A DNA stretch of 64,000 nt from a virus, in IMG/VR virus record IMGVR_UViG_3300020410_000948, positions 1-64,000 of that record; one strand, written 5' to 3'. The position numbers were made by a program, and so were the translations under genes. Under the pieces are notes generated by a model, which searched no databases, was not told the DNA's origin, and saw only the letters and a program-made list of their open reading frames with translations. Shown here piece after piece: positions 15,923 through 24,065 of this stretch; position 1 is the first letter of the stretch, and every line of letters begins with the position of its first letter.

Positions 15923-16608
15923 ACTATAGAGATATAATTGTTTTTGACTTTGAGACTGGATCTAGAAATCCACATAAAACACAACCGACACAAATCGCGG
16001 CGATAGCACTACATGGGCGTAAACTAACATTGCAGCCCGGAGGTGTGTTTAACAGCGAAATCCGTCCTATCTTAGATGACAAAAAGGCTATCGAGGCTGG
16101 TTTTGATCCGATTGAAGATGAGGCACTTGAGATTACAGGCAAGACACGTAAAGCGCTAGCCAAGGCACCCCTACCTAAAACGGTATGGCAGAAGTTTGAA
16201 GATTTCTGCAACAAGTTCAACTTCAGAGGGACTTCTTACACTGCTCCTATTGCTGCGGGCTACAACATTATCGGCTTTGACCTGCCAATCGTTCAGCGCA
16301 TGTGCGATATGTATGGGACTACTGACTCAAGGGGTCGTCAAACGGTGTTCAATCCGATCTTTAAACTAGATCTGATGGATATGGTATTCTCTTGGACTGA
16401 GAACAACAAGGACTTCAAGAGCCTCAGTATGGACTTTCTGAGAGACTATATGGGTTTCCCTGAAGAAAGCAAGGAGAACGCTCACGACGCGCTGCAGGAC
16501 GTTAAGGACACAGCCAATATACTTATTAAGTTTCTAAAGTTTCAACGAAACATTTCGGAAAAAACCAAATTTGAGAAAGCATTTGCAAATGGCGAATTCT
16601 ACGTTTAA
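15919..16608 (+). CDS. DnaQ-like 3'-5' exonuclease (DEDDh)
   Basis: A 229-residue proofreading-type exonuclease. The DEDDh motifs are in place: D10 and E12 in VFDFETG, D121 in YNIIGFD, and H189 with D194 in HDALQDV. It should remove mismatched 3' nucleotides. It is encoded between the two halves of DnaE and overlaps the C-half gene by 20 bases, so it is very likely the proofreading partner of the split polymerase, replacing any exonuclease activity of the degenerate PHP domain. Its arginine codons are about half CGN (6 of 11, against 3 of 13 in the polymerase N-half). This weakly hints at a separate origin. The C-terminus extends beyond the core and could bind the polymerase. Confidence 0.88.
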   Translation: MNYRDIIVFDFETGSRNPHKTQPTQIAAIALHGRKLTLQPGGVFNSEIRPILDDKKAIEAGFDPIEDEALEITGKTRKALAKAPLPKTVWQKFEDFCNKFNFRGTSYTAPIAAGYNIIGFDLPIVQRMCDMYGTTDSRGRQTVFNPIFKLDLMDMVFSWTENNKDFKSLSMDFLRDYMGFPEESKENAHDALQDVKDTANILIKFLKFQRNISEKTKFEKAFANGEFYV

Positions 16609-18151
16609 TATTGATGACTATAGTGACTCTAATGTTTGGGATTTAATCTGTGAAGGCCAGACAAAAGGTGTCTTTCAGTTAGAGTCGCAGCTTGGTAGAT
16701 CGTGGGCTAAGAGGGTGCGTCCTCGGAACATTGAAGAATTAGCGGCGTTAATATCTTTGATTAGGCCCGGATGTCTAAAAGCCTATACTGAAGGTAAGTC
16801 AATGACGCAGCATTATGTTGACCGTAAAGCTGGTATTGATGAAGTCAAGTATTTACACCCAAGCCTTGAACCAATCCTAAAGGAAACTTATGGGGTTTTG
16901 GTATATCAAGAGCAGTCTATGAAGATTGCGCAACAGCTTGCGGGATTTGACCTAAAAGAAGCGGACAACCTTCGTAAGGCTATCGGCAAGAAAAAAGCCG
17001 ACCTAATGAACCAGATCAAAGGGTCTTTTCTTGAGGGCGCCGTTTCAGTTGGAGGTCTAGAGAAAGAGACCGCTGAAGAAATATTTAGCTGGATCGAGAA
17101 GTCAAATAGATATGCGTTCAATAAATCTCATGCAGTATCATATGCGGTTAATGCTTACAGGAGCGCATATTGCAAACAGTACAAAAGGTTAAAGTTTTTT
17201 GAGGTATATCTGAATCATTCTGAAAGAAAGCCGGATAGCCAGCTAGAAATTAAAGAACTTGTCTCTGATTCAAAGATGTATGATATAGAAAATCTTCCAC
17301 CTAGATTAGGTCACTTTTACGAAGACTTCACCGCCAAAGACAATGTAATATACTTTGGAATTACCAGTGTTAAAGGTGTGGGTAGTGCAGAGGCAAGCAA
17401 GATGCTATCGCTTATACCTGAGCTTGAAGAGAGATTAGACAAATCATTTTCAGATTTTACGTGGGCTGATACATTATTTAATTTTGGACTAAAGATAAAT
17501 AAGACTTGCATGGAATCCTTGATAAATGTGGGCGCTTTCAACGGTTCTAAAAACAGAAAACATAGAAATGCAATGCTTTATGAATACAAAAGCTACAGAG
17601 ATCTTTCTTCCAGAGAAAGAGAGTGGTTATCTGAAAACTACTTGACTGAGGGTTCTTTGGTTCAGAATATTGACAATATGATAAACAACCTAAAAATAAA
17701 CTCAAACAGGCTGATAAAAGTATTTGATGTTCGCAATGTTATTGAATCACCTCCGTTTGATCTTTCTGACCATCCGGATTGGATAGCAGATACTGAGAAG
17801 AAATACATGGGAACATCCTTGACGTTTTCAAAAACTGACTCTATCCAAAGCTCGATAGTTGATTCTACATGCAAAGAAGTTCTATCTGGCAAAATAGGGA
17901 AGGTTACGCTTGCCCTGCATATAAACTCTCTCAGGGAATACACTACCAAGAATGGAAAAAATCCCGGTCAAATCATGGCTTTCTTATCTGTAGAAGACAG
18001 CACAGCTACTCTAGACTCTGCTATAGTATTCCCAGACGCATACGAAGAGTTCAAGACTATACTATATGAAGGCAATACTGTAATAGCGTTTGGACAAGTT
18101 TCTAAGAAAAAAGATACCAGTTTAATCATTAACAAAGTGTCTCAAGCATAA
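16589..18151 (+). CDS. dnaE: DNA polymerase III alpha subunit, C-terminal half
   Basis: A 520-residue protein that continues DnaE where the gene at 14133 stops. It begins with the segment before GVFQLES (27-33), then RPGCL (59-63), YGVLVYQEQ (101-109), RKAIGKKK (129-136) and FNKSHAVSYA (177-186) of the fingers. A helix-hairpin-helix follows around 257-271 (FGITSVKGVGSAEA) and an OB fold lies at about 430-520. The ATG at 16589 is preferred over an upstream in-frame TTG (16571), because GAGAAAG lies about ten bases before it. Together the two halves cover almost the whole alpha subunit; only a short loop would be missing at the junction. The site used by the cyanobacterial split DnaE intein (before FNKSH) is uninterrupted. 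Confidence 0.92.
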   Translation: MANSTFNIDDYSDSNVWDLICEGQTKGVFQLESQLGRSWAKRVRPRNIEELAALISLIRPGCLKAYTEGKSMTQHYVDRKAGIDEVKYLHPSLEPILKETYGVLVYQEQSMKIAQQLAGFDLKEADNLRKAIGKKKADLMNQIKGSFLEGAVSVGGLEKETAEEIFSWIEKSNRYAFNKSHAVSYAVNAYRSAYCKQYKRLKFFEVYLNHSERKPDSQLEIKELVSDSKMYDIENLPPRLGHFYEDFTAKDNVIYFGITSVKGVGSAEASKMLSLIPELEERLDKSFSDFTWADTLFNFGLKINKTCMESLINVGAFNGSKNRKHRNAMLYEYKSYRDLSSREREWLSENYLTEGSLVQNIDNMINNLKINSNRLIKVFDVRNVIESPPFDLSDHPDWIADTEKKYMGTSLTFSKTDSIQSSIVDSTCKEVLSGKIGKVTLALHINSLREYTTKNGKNPGQIMAFLSVEDSTATLDSAIVFPDAYEEFKTILYEGNTVIAFGQVSKKKDTSLIINKVSQA

Positions 18152-18156
18152 AACTT

Positions 18157-18165
18157 TGCTATAAT
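18157..18165 (+). promoter_or_regulatory. possible extended -10 promoter for ssb
   Basis: TGCTATAAT, a perfect extended -10 (TGnTATAAT), lies in a 43-base gap, 30 bases before the ssb ATG. No -35 box is obvious, as expected for extended -10 promoters. An AATAGGAG ribosome site follows. This may drive ssb, the sigma-like gene and the glycan island. Confidence 0.42.
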
Positions 18166-18194
18166 CTTTTATACATATTTGAATAGGAGACACA

Positions 18195-18533
18195 ATGAAT
18201 AACTGCAACTTTGTAGGTAGACTAGCATCTGATGTAGAATTAAAAGATGTAGGATCTACTAAACTGGCAATATTTTCAATAGCTGTGGAAGAGCATAGAA
18301 AAGACAAAGAAGGAAACAAGAAGAAAAGAGTTGACTTTTTTGAGTTCGAGGCTTGGGATACGGGAGCTATAACAATACAGAAAATGTGCAAAAAGGGTGA
18401 TATGATAGCGGTTCAATGCTGTGCCAGACAACAAAAATGGACAGACTCTGAGGGTAAGTCAAAACAAAAAGTAAATTTTAGAATGCAAAGCTTTAAGGTG
18501 TTTCATGGAAAAGAACCCAGTGATGAAAAATGA
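18195..18533 (+). CDS. ssb: single-stranded DNA-binding protein
   Basis: A 112-residue OB-fold protein with the SSB opening NNCNFVGRLASDVEL. The core strands follow (IFSIAVEEH; VDFFEFEAWD), then GDMIAVQCCARQQKW, close to the bacterial SSB pattern. It would coat single-stranded DNA at the fork. It is shorter than bacterial SSB and ends in KEPSDEK rather than the acidic DDDIPF tip, so host SSB-interacting proteins may not be recruited the usual way. It has its own promoter-like sequence and ribosome site (TAGGAG). The sigma-like gene starts within its end. Confidence 0.9.
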   Translation: MNNCNFVGRLASDVELKDVGSTKLAIFSIAVEEHRKDKEGNKKKRVDFFEFEAWDTGAITIQKMCKKGDMIAVQCCARQQKWTDSEGKSKQKVNFRMQSFKVFHGKEPSDEK

Positions 18534-18984
18534 TGACCTGAGTCTAGAGGCTAATTTAGAGATAATTATTTATCTAGTTACTCAATTTAGCGACTCTACA
18601 GATTCATATGAATTTGAGGACTTACTACAGGTGGCATATTTAGGCGCATTAAAAGCTATAAGGAGTTACGATGAAGAGATAGGGCCTCTAAAGCCCTACG
18701 TATTTTCTTGCGTAAGAAATCACCTACTCAGATTTCTGAAGAGCGAGAGGAGATGGTCTGAGTCGGTAGAATTAATTTCAAATATTTCTCCTAAATACAA
18801 TGACGACCATACTTTCATGGAATTCAAAAACGTGATAGATAATACAAAAAAGCTATTACCTTTAGAAAAAAACCTGCTCCATATGAAAGTTCTAGGCCTT
18901 TCGAGAAAAGAGATTTGTGACAATCTTAATCTTACAAGGAATGAATATTATAACTTTATGTACTCAGGACTAGGTAAAATCTAA
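18505..18984 (+). CDS. sigma-70-like factor
   Basis: A 159-residue protein. Region 2 of a sigma-70 factor is visible (EFEDLLQVAYLGALKAI, then a Y-D-rich segment and PYVFSCVRNHLLRFLKS, residues 37-80). A region-4-like helix-turn-helix is near the end (LLPLEKNLLHMKVLGLSRKEI, DNLNLTRNEYYN). Such small factors in phages, for example T4 gp55, direct host RNA polymerase to phage promoters. The start at 18505 overlaps ssb by 29 bases; ATG 18523 is an alternative. Its position just before the glycan island and its probable co-transcription with ssb suggest control of later gene classes, but no target promoter is proven. Confidence 0.7.
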   Translation: MEKNPVMKNDDLSLEANLEIIIYLVTQFSDSTDSYEFEDLLQVAYLGALKAIRSYDEEIGPLKPYVFSCVRNHLLRFLKSERRWSESVELISNISPKYNDDHTFMEFKNVIDNTKKLLPLEKNLLHMKVLGLSRKEICDNLNLTRNEYYNFMYSGLGKI

Positions 18985-18987
18985 AGC

Positions 18988-20655
18988 ATGAGAAGAAAAA
19001 AAATACTAATATGTACAGAAGCTCACTGGCTTCCTACTGGCTACTCTGTGTATACCAAAGAGGTTTTAAGTAGACTTAGCAGAAACCCTAATTTTGAAAT
19101 AGTTGAGTTAGCCTGCTATGTCACACAACAAGAGGCTGATGGCCAAAACGTACCTTGGAAAATTATAGCTAATCAACCACTAAAAAATGGCCCGGAGTGG
19201 GAACTATATAAATCAAGTCCTTCTAGTGAATTCGGGGAATTCAGGCTTAACGAAACTTTGATTGATTTTATGCCAGATTTTGTTATGGATATAAGAGACT
19301 GGTGGATGTTGGAGTTCGTTGGTCGCACCCTTTTCCGAGATTTCTTTCAATGGGCAATAATGCCGGCTGTTGACGCTCGTCCTCAAAACAAACAATGGAT
19401 AGACACGTACTCATCCGCAGATGCAGTATTTGCATATTCTGAGTTTGGTAGGGATGTATTGCTAGGGCAGTCGGATGGAATGAATTTTATAGATGTAGCA
19501 TCACCTTGCGCAAGTCCTGTTTTTCATCCACCGGAGAGCAAAAGTGAACACAAGAAGCTCGGAGGTATAGATCCAGATTCTTTCGTTATAGGCACGGTAA
19601 TGAGAAACCAAAGGAGAAAGCTCTACCCAGACTTATTTGAAGTATTCGCAAACTTCTTAGATGCAACCAAAGCAAACAACGCCTACTTATATTGCCACAC
19701 CGCTTATCCAGATTTAGGCTGGGAAATACCGCAACTTCTTCATGAATACGGTATCGGAGACAGGGTATTATTTACATACAGATGTAAAAAATGTGGCACA
19801 ATTACCCCAAAGCTATTCAGCGACGTAATATCTCACTGCTCTCACTGCGGAAGCTACGAATCTCAGATGATTGGAATAAATAACAAAGCAACTGAAGAGG
19901 ATCTAGCGGAGGTCTATAGGTTATTCGATGTATATATTCAGTATGCTAATAGCGAAGGTTTTGGGATGCCTCAACTAGAGGCAACCAGTACTGGATTACC
20001 CTTGATAACGGTTGATTATTCAGCGATGGAGTCGGTGGGAAATAAGATTGGTGCATTCAAAGTTCCTGTCATGAAACTACACACCGAGTGTGAAACTGGA
20101 TGCTTACGAGCTATACCAGACAATGATGCAGCAATGTTGTATCTCATGAAACTTTATTCGCTTGGGAATGAGGCTGTGGTTGATTCCGGCGAAAGAATGA
20201 GACAGGCAACGTTAGAAAACTATAGTTGGGATACGACGGCACAGAAGTGGGGTGACTATTTTGATAGAACTCCCGTGCTTGATCTGAAGAAAACATGGCT
20301 TTCGCCATCAAGAGTGTTCATGCCCGCTAAAGAAATACCAGCGAATCTAAAGTCGGTCAAAGACCAAGTTGACTTTTTATTTACTGATGTTCTTGGTCGT
20401 CCAGAGTGGATAGGTAATTATTTTTGGAAGAGAACCGTCAGAGATCTGACTTATAAAAGCACAATGGCCAGCACTGCTGTTGACTTTCATTTTAGTGAAT
20501 CTCATACTGGCTCTCATGATGTAAGGGCTTGGAGTCGCTTTACTTTACAGGATGCCCACGAAAGCTTTCTAAAGGCGGCAGAAGTAAACAATCAGTGGGA
20601 ACGCTATCGTCTAAAAAAAGTTGAAGCTATAATGTCTGGAGGAGTCAGCAGATAA
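18988..20655 (+). CDS. GT-B glycosyltransferase with embedded zinc ribbon
   Basis: A 555-residue protein, longer than usual for this class. The C-terminal half has the retaining GT4-type donor motif NSEGFGMPQLEA (E323 and E331, the E-x7-E pair). The N-terminus starts with the typical strand KILICTEAHWLPTGYS. Two cysteine pairs, CKKC (266-269) and CSHC (284-287), lie inside the C-terminal nucleotide-binding domain and should form a zinc ribbon, which is rare in glycosyltransferases. About 130 residues follow the GT-B fold and are unassigned. It is the first gene of the glycan island, 4 bases after the sigma-like gene, and overlaps the next glycosyltransferase gene at TAATG. Donor and acceptor are unknown. 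Confidence 0.8.
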   Translation: MRRKKILICTEAHWLPTGYSVYTKEVLSRLSRNPNFEIVELACYVTQQEADGQNVPWKIIANQPLKNGPEWELYKSSPSSEFGEFRLNETLIDFMPDFVMDIRDWWMLEFVGRTLFRDFFQWAIMPAVDARPQNKQWIDTYSSADAVFAYSEFGRDVLLGQSDGMNFIDVASPCASPVFHPPESKSEHKKLGGIDPDSFVIGTVMRNQRRKLYPDLFEVFANFLDATKANNAYLYCHTAYPDLGWEIPQLLHEYGIGDRVLFTYRCKKCGTITPKLFSDVISHCSHCGSYESQMIGINNKATEEDLAEVYRLFDVYIQYANSEGFGMPQLEATSTGLPLITVDYSAMESVGNKIGAFKVPVMKLHTECETGCLRAIPDNDAAMLYLMKLYSLGNEAVVDSGERMRQATLENYSWDTTAQKWGDYFDRTPVLDLKKTWLSPSRVFMPAKEIPANLKSVKDQVDFLFTDVLGRPEWIGNYFWKRTVRDLTYKSTMASTAVDFHFSESHTGSHDVRAWSRFTLQDAHESFLKAAEVNNQWERYRLKKVEAIMSGGVSR

Positions 20656-21764
20656 TGAAGGTATTATATATAGGAAATTATAACGACCAGACAGGCTGGG
20701 GAGATGCGGCATTGAATAATATTCTTGCTCTGGACTCCGCAGGTGTAGATGTTGTTCCTCGATCCATAACATTTAATAATTCACACTCTGCTACTGATCC
20801 AAGAATTAAACAGCTCGAACTTAATAGCACAAAAGGTTGCGATATATGCATACAGCACACATTGCCTTCTCTTTACTCTTATCATCAAGGCCTTAAAAAT
20901 ATAGGTGTATTTTATACTGAAACTTTGACTTTTACTGAAAGCATGTGGCACAAGCATATAAACCTACTGGATGAGGCATGGGTTGCCAATAATCAAATGG
21001 TAGAAGCATGTCAGAAAAGCTTGATTGATATCCCAGTAAATATTGCTCCCCTCTCCTTAGATATGGCTGAATATGGATATGTCGAAGACTGCGCATCTAT
21101 GGACAATATCGACTCAACTTTTAACTTCTGTTTTGTTGGTGAAATGATACATCGCAAAAACATCGAGGGATTACTCAGGGCTTTTCATACAGAGTTTCAT
21201 CCCTCTGAGCCGGTCAACCTCTTTATAAAAGTAACAAAATCTGGATATAATTCTCAGGATGCCTTGACTTATTTCGAGGGAATGTCAGAGCATGTTAGAA
21301 GAAGTCTAAAAATTAGAAACGAGTACAAAGATGAAGTCGTTGTGTCTGGACATCTAGACAAGAGGCATTTAAAATCATTAATGTCAAAGTGTGACTGTTT
21401 TGTCATGCCTAGTTTTGGGGAGGCTTGGTGCATACCGGCGTTAGAAGCCATGGCCTTATCTATGCCTGTCATATATACTAAAGGTACTGGCATGGACGAC
21501 TTTTGTTATGGCTGGGCGATTGATTCTAAACCAGCTCCATGTTATGGCGCTACAGACTCTCTTGGTGGACTATATACATCAAATACTAAATGGGTTGAGC
21601 CGGACATTGAATCGCTAGCTTCATGCATGAGAGTTGCATTTGAAACCCATAAAAACTCTCCACAGAAATATGCTGAAATGCAGCAGAATGCAAAGAGTTG
21701 TGCTGTAAAATACGACCGTCTATCCATAGGTAGAAAACTAAAGGAGTTGCTACAAAATGGCTAA
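20655..21764 (+). CDS. GT4-family glycosyltransferase
   Basis: A 369-residue GT-B fold transferase. The N-terminal domain begins MKVLYIGNYNDQTGWGDAA, with the glycine turn near the donor phosphate. FVGEMIHRKNIEGLLRAF opens the second domain, and FGEAWCIPALEAMA carries the E-x7-E nucleotide-sugar motif. It probably transfers a hexose from an NDP-sugar to a growing glycan in the cytoplasm. The following gene starts 8 bases before its end. It resembles its neighbour at 21757 in class, but the two are not obvious recent duplicates. Confidence 0.85.
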   Translation: MKVLYIGNYNDQTGWGDAALNNILALDSAGVDVVPRSITFNNSHSATDPRIKQLELNSTKGCDICIQHTLPSLYSYHQGLKNIGVFYTETLTFTESMWHKHINLLDEAWVANNQMVEACQKSLIDIPVNIAPLSLDMAEYGYVEDCASMDNIDSTFNFCFVGEMIHRKNIEGLLRAFHTEFHPSEPVNLFIKVTKSGYNSQDALTYFEGMSEHVRRSLKIRNEYKDEVVVSGHLDKRHLKSLMSKCDCFVMPSFGEAWCIPALEAMALSMPVIYTKGTGMDDFCYGWAIDSKPAPCYGATDSLGGLYTSNTKWVEPDIESLASCMRVAFETHKNSPQKYAEMQQNAKSCAVKYDRLSIGRKLKELLQNG

Positions 21765-22788
21765 CGCTACCCAACAAGCTATAAGATCTATAATTAGAAG
21801 ATCTCAGCTTACACCTCAGAAAAAGCTGAACATCCTAACCTTTTGCACACACGAAAGATATGAGCAAAATCTGTGCAAGACAGGCCATAATTTCTATTCT
21901 ATTATTCAAGGAAAGACTTGGAACAAAGATTTTGGCATCATACCTAATAATTATCACGAAATAGATGTATTGCCTTGGCATATTCCGTTTGATTTGATCT
22001 TATGTCATACTAGCTGTGACAGGCTTACTACAGCAAAAAAGATTCAAGCCATGTACAATATACCTATAATTAGGCATACTCATGTACTACCGGACGTAAG
22101 ATATAACACAGAGAATCAAATATATTCATTCAATGGTATTGACGTAGAACACAATAGCTTTATATCTAATTACAATAGATCTGCTTGGTCTTGCGTGGGG
22201 GAAAACACTTCTTTTATAGAGCATGGAATTGATTGTAACTTCTGGGCTGACAGCTCCAATGATAAGGAAGAGCGAGATAATGTCTGTATCTCCGTAGTTA
22301 ATCAATGGCCAAATAGAGATTGGTGTTGTGGTTGGGAATTGTGGAAGCAAACAGTAGGATTTTCAGAAGGAACCATGCAATCTTCCTTGCCTGTAAGAGT
22401 TCTTGGCGATAGTCCCGGACTATCCGAACCTGCTCCAAGCATAGAGGCGCTGAGAGACTCATACAGAGCCTCATCTATCTTTTTGAATACTTCACTTCAT
22501 TCGCCTGTCCCTACCGTTCTGATGGAGGCTATGGCGTCTGGTTGCGCGATAGTGAGCACTAATAATTGCATGATCCCTGAAATCATAACGCACGGTGAGA
22601 ACGGTTTGCTTGCGGATACCGCAGATGAGCTACGCGCATCTTGCGAGTATCTGCTTAACAATCCAGACGAAGCGAGAAAGCTGGGACAAAATGCACAAGA
22701 CACAATACAAGAAAAGTACAATCTAGAAAGATTCGTATATAATTGGAATGAACTATTTTTTGGAACAATAGATAATTATAGGAAATAG
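21757..22788 (+). CDS. GT4-family glycosyltransferase
   Basis: A 343-residue GT-B transferase. Its second domain is typical: FLNTSLHSPVPTVLMEAMASG, then CAIVSTNNCMIPEII, GENGLL and a C-terminal helix ending before the last domain crossover. The first acidic residue of the E-x7-E pair is replaced (H-S-P-V-P at that place, with E kept in MEAMA), a common variation. The N-terminal 20 residues are basic (RSIIRRSQ), perhaps for membrane contact. It lies in the run of island genes and overlaps the preceding gene by 8 bases. Confidence 0.82.
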   Translation: MANATQQAIRSIIRRSQLTPQKKLNILTFCTHERYEQNLCKTGHNFYSIIQGKTWNKDFGIIPNNYHEIDVLPWHIPFDLILCHTSCDRLTTAKKIQAMYNIPIIRHTHVLPDVRYNTENQIYSFNGIDVEHNSFISNYNRSAWSCVGENTSFIEHGIDCNFWADSSNDKEERDNVCISVVNQWPNRDWCCGWELWKQTVGFSEGTMQSSLPVRVLGDSPGLSEPAPSIEALRDSYRASSIFLNTSLHSPVPTVLMEAMASGCAIVSTNNCMIPEIITHGENGLLADTADELRASCEYLLNNPDEARKLGQNAQDTIQEKYNLERFVYNWNELFFGTIDNYRK

Positions 22789-22790
22789 CA

Positions 22791-23213
22791 ATGAGAATTA
22801 TACTCTCTAATACAGAGCCGACTTTAAAAAATTACACTTGGGTTAAAGACATTTCTTCTTTGGATGAAATCGTAGACGATGCAGAAGCTACTGAGATCCT
22901 AGTTGATAACTTTTTATCCTCTTTTAACTTTTCATTCGCTGGAGAAGCGCTAAAAAAAATACTATCTAAGTTGAGAACTAGAGGGACTATCACAATTTAT
23001 GTCAAGGATATTTCTTTGATCTGTCACAATGTATCGTCCCTTGCTTTAGATATATCAGATATAAATTCGCTGTTCTTTGAAGATAGCCAAGCTATAGCTT
23101 CTGTTCTGAATTTATCAAATGTAAGTGATATTTTAACGCAGTGCGGACTAACAGTAAAAGAAAAGCACTTAAATGTGGAAACATGTCAGGGTATTATTGT
23201 AGCTGAGAGGTAA
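22791..23213 (+). CDS. truncated methyltransferase-like protein
   Basis: A 140-residue protein that resembles the second half of a class I methyltransferase: a strand ATEILVDN, a helix, then KLRTRGTITIYVKD, which mimics the usual 'LkpGG.l.i' turn, and a C-terminal strand pair ending ETCQGIIVAER. The glycine-rich SAM-binding motif I is absent. It may therefore be catalytically dead, or a remnant or partner of another enzyme. It sits 2 bases after one glycosyltransferase gene and 3 bases before the next island gene. It is not obviously broken, because the reading frame and ribosome spacing are intact. Confidence 0.5.
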   Translation: MRIILSNTEPTLKNYTWVKDISSLDEIVDDAEATEILVDNFLSSFNFSFAGEALKKILSKLRTRGTITIYVKDISLICHNVSSLALDISDINSLFFEDSQAIASVLNLSNVSDILTQCGLTVKEKHLNVETCQGIIVAER

Positions 23214-23216
23214 AAC

Positions 23217-24065
23217 ATGGAAGATTCAGAACAACAGAACAACAACCAAATTGAGATGCGTTGCAAAGGGTGTGTATTCATGACAAATATACAGCAGGGA
23301 TCATCAACCAAACAGGTTGGGTGCCGGCTGGGTAGATCGGATGTATTATGCCCAGACTCCACAGGAGATACAGATGAAGATGGAAACTTCAGCTTTGTTT
23401 TCGATAGATTTTGTAACTGCTATAGGCCAGAAGCTTGGGCTGATCTAATAGGCGAGAATGCTATACAAGAAGAAGAAGTTCTCAAAGAAGTCGTGCCTCG
23501 TATTGGATTGTTTTTGATATTTGATAAATCATTCAAGAAGGAGGGCATACCTAAATTTTTGGAAACCATCCGAGACGTTAAGTCACAGACGCTATCAAAG
23601 TTTAGATACGTTGTCGTTATAAATTCCGATGTCGCCTATAATGAAGAAATACAGAGTGTCTTAGCTGATAGCTTTGATTTTAAGGAAACTGAGTATCACC
23701 TAATTCAGGTGTTATCGGAGGACGTTGAATTACATCATCTAGATGACGCCATTTCTTTTGCTAAAAATGGTTGGGTTTTAGTCACAACTATAGGTCAAGA
23801 GATACCTCATGACTTTATTGAAAAAATGAACAACAGAATAAATAGAGACCTTCTTCGCACGGCAATTATCAAGCCGTATGATGGCTTAAATGGACTTGTG
23901 TTTCAAAGCAGCTTGTATAAGTATCTTGACGGCAATAGAAAAGTCATCAATTCAAAAACAGGAGAAGAAATGCCTTTTAGTTTTGTTGATCGTGTTGAAG
24001 GAATGGAACAAAGTGATCCAAATATCATATGTAGCTGGGAGGATTTCATAAATGGAACTTCCTAA
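23217..24065 (+). CDS. cysteine-rich N-terminus fused to GT2-like domain
   Basis: A 282-residue protein. The first 75 residues hold seven cysteines (CKGCVF, CRLG, LCPD, FCNCY), likely a metal- or disulfide-stabilised module. From about residue 92 the chain looks like the start of a GT-A domain (PRIGLFLIFDKS, then FRYVVVINSDV), but the DxD metal motif expected later is not evident. It may be an inactive or divergent glycosyltransferase, or a binding protein for the acceptor. The next GT2 gene begins inside its last 14 bases, so the two could form a working pair. Confidence 0.5.
   Translation: MEDSEQQNNNQIEMRCKGCVFMTNIQQGSSTKQVGCRLGRSDVLCPDSTGDTDEDGNFSFVFDRFCNCYRPEAWADLIGENAIQEEEVLKEVVPRIGLFLIFDKSFKKEGIPKFLETIRDVKSQTLSKFRYVVVINSDVAYNEEIQSVLADSFDFKETEYHLIQVLSEDVELHHLDDAISFAKNGWVLVTTIGQEIPHDFIEKMNNRINRDLLRTAIIKPYDGLNGLVFQSSLYKYLDGNRKVINSKTGEEMPFSFVDRVEGMEQSDPNIICSWEDFINGTS

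Noticed and set aside
15705-16588. Group I or II intron carrying the exonuclease
   Set aside because: The interval is fully coding and starts and ends in 4- to 20-base overlaps with the polymerase genes. No room remains for intron secondary structure, although this cannot be excluded without a covariance search.
15650-16640. Split intein at the polymerase break
   Set aside because: The N-half ends without an intein N-domain after the extein and the C-half does not start with an intein C-domain or a Cys/Ser/Thr splice junction. The known DnaE split-intein site (before FNKSH) is intact inside the C-half.
14133-18151. Sequencing frameshift in a single dnaE
   Set aside because: The halves are separated by two complete genes, not by one or a few bases.
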